A stretch of 64,000 nt of DNA from Trichoplax adhaerens. Taxonomy: Eukaryota > Placozoa > Uniplacotomia > Trichoplacea > Trichoplacidae. The stretch covers positions 3,323,035 to 3,387,034 of the forward strand of contig NW_002060946.1 of NCBI RefSeq assembly GCF_000150275.1, given 5' to 3'. A program made the position numbers and the translations under genes. The notes beneath the pieces are model-generated. The model saw only the letters and a program-made list of their open reading frames with translations, was not told where the DNA came from and ran no database searches. Position 1 is the first letter of the stretch. The number at the start of each line of letters is the position of its first letter. Of this stretch, positions 61,395 to 64,000 are shown one piece after another.

Positions 61395-64000
61395 TCTAGT
61401 CCTTCATTAAGAGCGACAGATGACCTGCTTCATTGCCAGTCAGTCAGTTACAGTTAGTTGACTCTCAATCCGTCAATAGTGACGCATTGAAGAGCATAGC
61501 GTTGGAAATTAAGTGACCCTATTAGGTGACCCTATCTTAGCAGTAGCGACCTCTGATTGGTGGGAAGTGAATACTAATCGATCGTTTGACTTTAGGCAAG
61601 CGAGTTTATTACGTCATTTCATGAAATGTAGAGCACGTCACTCTTGCGCTTCATCTTTATCCAGTAAGGTCACATTTTAGCCAATGATGCTGTCACTAAA
61701 ATGGAGATATATATTATTCTTACGACAAAAATACATTTCTAGATATTTCCGTGGTCTTCTTGGATCTTGAACTACTTATCAAGATCAGTTCTCCGTAACC
61801 AATGTAAGCTTTTTCTTTTAAGCTTGACGTAGCAATAATCTAAACCATCTCCTTACGTATAAACGATCTATTATCAAACTCTTTTTACAGTAAAAAATAA
61901 CTCGCTTTTATATATTCTATCTATATTCGCGAGCAGCTACAAGATATATATGTTGAACATATTAGTCTATAGAGCTTAATACTAATCAAAAATATTAGCT
62001 GGCGTTCATTTTTAGATCTAAATTTGTATAGTTTCGTGCTCTCCTTTTGAAATACCTTTCAGCATGCATATAGCAGTCGATTAAATGACCATCAAAACAC
62101 TAATCTGACCTTTGAGCTCCTTTTAAATCAGGTATCCAACTAATTTCCCTACCCTTATCCAATAATGAATTAGTTTGCAATTTTACAAGTAATATTAATC
62201 TACATATGTATACGCGTATACAGCATTATTATGAGTCATGGTACGAGTACTGTGACAAGCATACAGGCTGATCTAGAACCTTGATGACAGGCTATCTACT
62301 CAGTATAACAATTAATAGAATGTAGTTATACTGCTTGGCGAATCAACAACGTGACAGATATCGATTTAAAATCGAAGCTGCCCTTCTATTTACGCAATGG
62401 CTGTTTGCCTTGTAAAAAATTAAATTAAATTAGCCAAACTTGACGATTAAGGTTTCTTAGAATTTTTGATATATTTCAAATATTGACTCTATACCAATAA
62501 AACTTCTTCGCTTTTGTATTTCATTGGTTGACAATCCAAATGTAATTAAATTACCTTTTTGGCGTTTAAAAGCTACATAATTGGCGAATCTTAGGCGATT
62601 AATTAATTTGTTCTCATATCATTCTGTAAGTTAGTACCATAAAAATGAAAATGAAATAAAATCGAATTATCGACAACATTTTTTCTTGGCGAATTTACAA
62701 TTAAAAGCATCAACTAGTCTGTTCTCACCAAATTCTTGATTAATTTCTTGTCCTATTAATAGGTATAATCAGCTTATTCATAAAATCGATTACAATATGA
62801 CATTTTGCCCAAAGAAAATCTTCAATTAGACGAATACTATATTCATCGCTGAAAGTTGCAAAGTGTGTAAGTAGCGAATTGGCGTATAGATGAACGACGG
62901 TAGGTATTTACTTTGAAAAAATTATCTAGCTAAAATCGCATCCATTGTAGGTCTAAGGAAATGATTCGAAAGAAAATCTTTTAATTTTCTCTTCAATAGC
63001 CCAAATTTGCGTACGATGAATAATCACAGTCATAATTATCGACTTAAATGATCTTTACAACTAGGTAGCCTATTACCATCACTCAATTCTCAATTTCCAA
63101 CCAGGACGCCCACATCTGAAAGGTATACGCTTTAATTATTTAGGCAGGCCATATTCCTATTTTAATTAGTGTAGATCACAAGACGATTGTTAGTATTTAT
63201 ACTCTCAAGTTACAATAAGCCATATCTAAATGGATTGGCTAGACCGATTATTCAAAATATGGATCAAAACAGCAATTGAATTGGGCACGTATTTTTAATT
63301 TCAAAGTGCGATGCTATCAATACTAAGCTATTTGCAAGATTGATTGATTTTATTACTCTAGCTGTTCCTAGGAAACAGGTATATCATATGTCAATAGGGA
63401 ATCCATTGGCCAGCTATTTTTGTACCGAATTCAAATCAGGAATTAATTTATGTCTTTACAGAAATACTTCAATAATTTTTTCCCATAAGGTTGACTGCTC
63501 TCATAGCTGATAATAATCAGCTATTCAGAACCCAAATCGCTAGAGAATATGCAAATATCCATTTTATAACGAAAGTATATTGGATCTGGGTAAGTTACCA
63601 TAATAACGACCAAACCTCTTCGCTACTTTTTTGTAATTAGTGCCATTATTGACTTCTATTTCGTCACTTGCCAAACTAAAATAATACATATAATCTTCGA
63701 TTTCTTTGCATTTATAATACAATATCCATCTAAAATAATGTTAATCAGACTTTACGGTCCATTTTTGAAATATTTAAGGAGCATTCCCATTAGTGAAAAT
63801 AGCATATTATTTTTACTCTTTACGATTTTTTCAAGAGTACTATTTTAGCGCAAATCAGATTGCAGCCTTTCAATTGCTAATGTCACACTATATCACTGTA
63901 TTCTATAGCACATAACTACTATAATTAGCTGAAATCATCACGTATAACCATCTCTGCCCCTTCTCAAGCAAAGATACAATGCACTAACGGTTCTACTCAC
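61395..64000. other. Right edge, no gene seen
   Basis: AT-rich sequence with no ORF of useful length and no RNA gene or repeat array recognised. Confidence 0.5.

Overview
This window is nuclear DNA from an early-branching animal. It is strongly AT-rich, and its genes have many short exons and mostly short GT-AG introns. The recognisable genes are typical of animals: PNP, FITM2, PDCD5, CLPTM1L, CEP192 and CCNDBP1. Intron-rich, human-like gene models in a fairly compact AT-rich genome fit a placozoan such as Trichoplax or Hoilungia best. That assignment is inference; no species-specific sequence was checked. Two assembly gaps are present (16438-16487 and 58049-58401).

Layout from left to right: PNP on + (834-5220, five exons, with a 40-bp minisatellite in its long first intron); a degenerate tandem repeat (5812-6325); intronless FITM2 on + (8221-9024); then about 12 kb without a confident gene. 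That stretch holds one CARD-like ORF on - (12905-13213), an unusual interleaved inverted-repeat structure around the first gap (15913-17092) and a short interstitial telomere-type repeat (19421-19440). A two-exon secreted, cysteine-rich, insulin-like precursor on + follows (21607-24453). Next is a repeat-rich stretch (27510-28950), then PDCD5 on + (29855-32099) convergent with CLPTM1L on - (32805-37045, 16 exons). After that come possible exons of an unrecognised - strand gene (38489-39650), CEP192 on + (39887-50215, about 35 exons, first exon not found), a CIMIP5/C2orf50-like ciliary gene on - (51346-51945, 5' end not found) and CCNDBP1 on + (53585-57541, 12 exons). The right end has a two-module tandem array (60650-61394) and no other recognisable gene.

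The exon models of PNP, PDCD5, CLPTM1L and CCNDBP1 close in frame from start to stop. Their lengths (287, 125, 525 and 346 aa) are close to the human proteins, which strongly supports the splice choices. CEP192 closes except for one unresolved junction near 49.5 kb. The genes do not form a pathway: they cover purine salvage, lipid storage, apoptosis and cell-cycle regulation, ER membrane lipid handling, centrosome and cilium function, and possibly peptide signalling. The main candidates for something undescribed are the insulin-like gene with atypical cysteine spacing, clusters of a TACAGTA/TACTGTA motif upstream of several gene starts, the interleaved inverted repeats, and the exon-derived tandem array.
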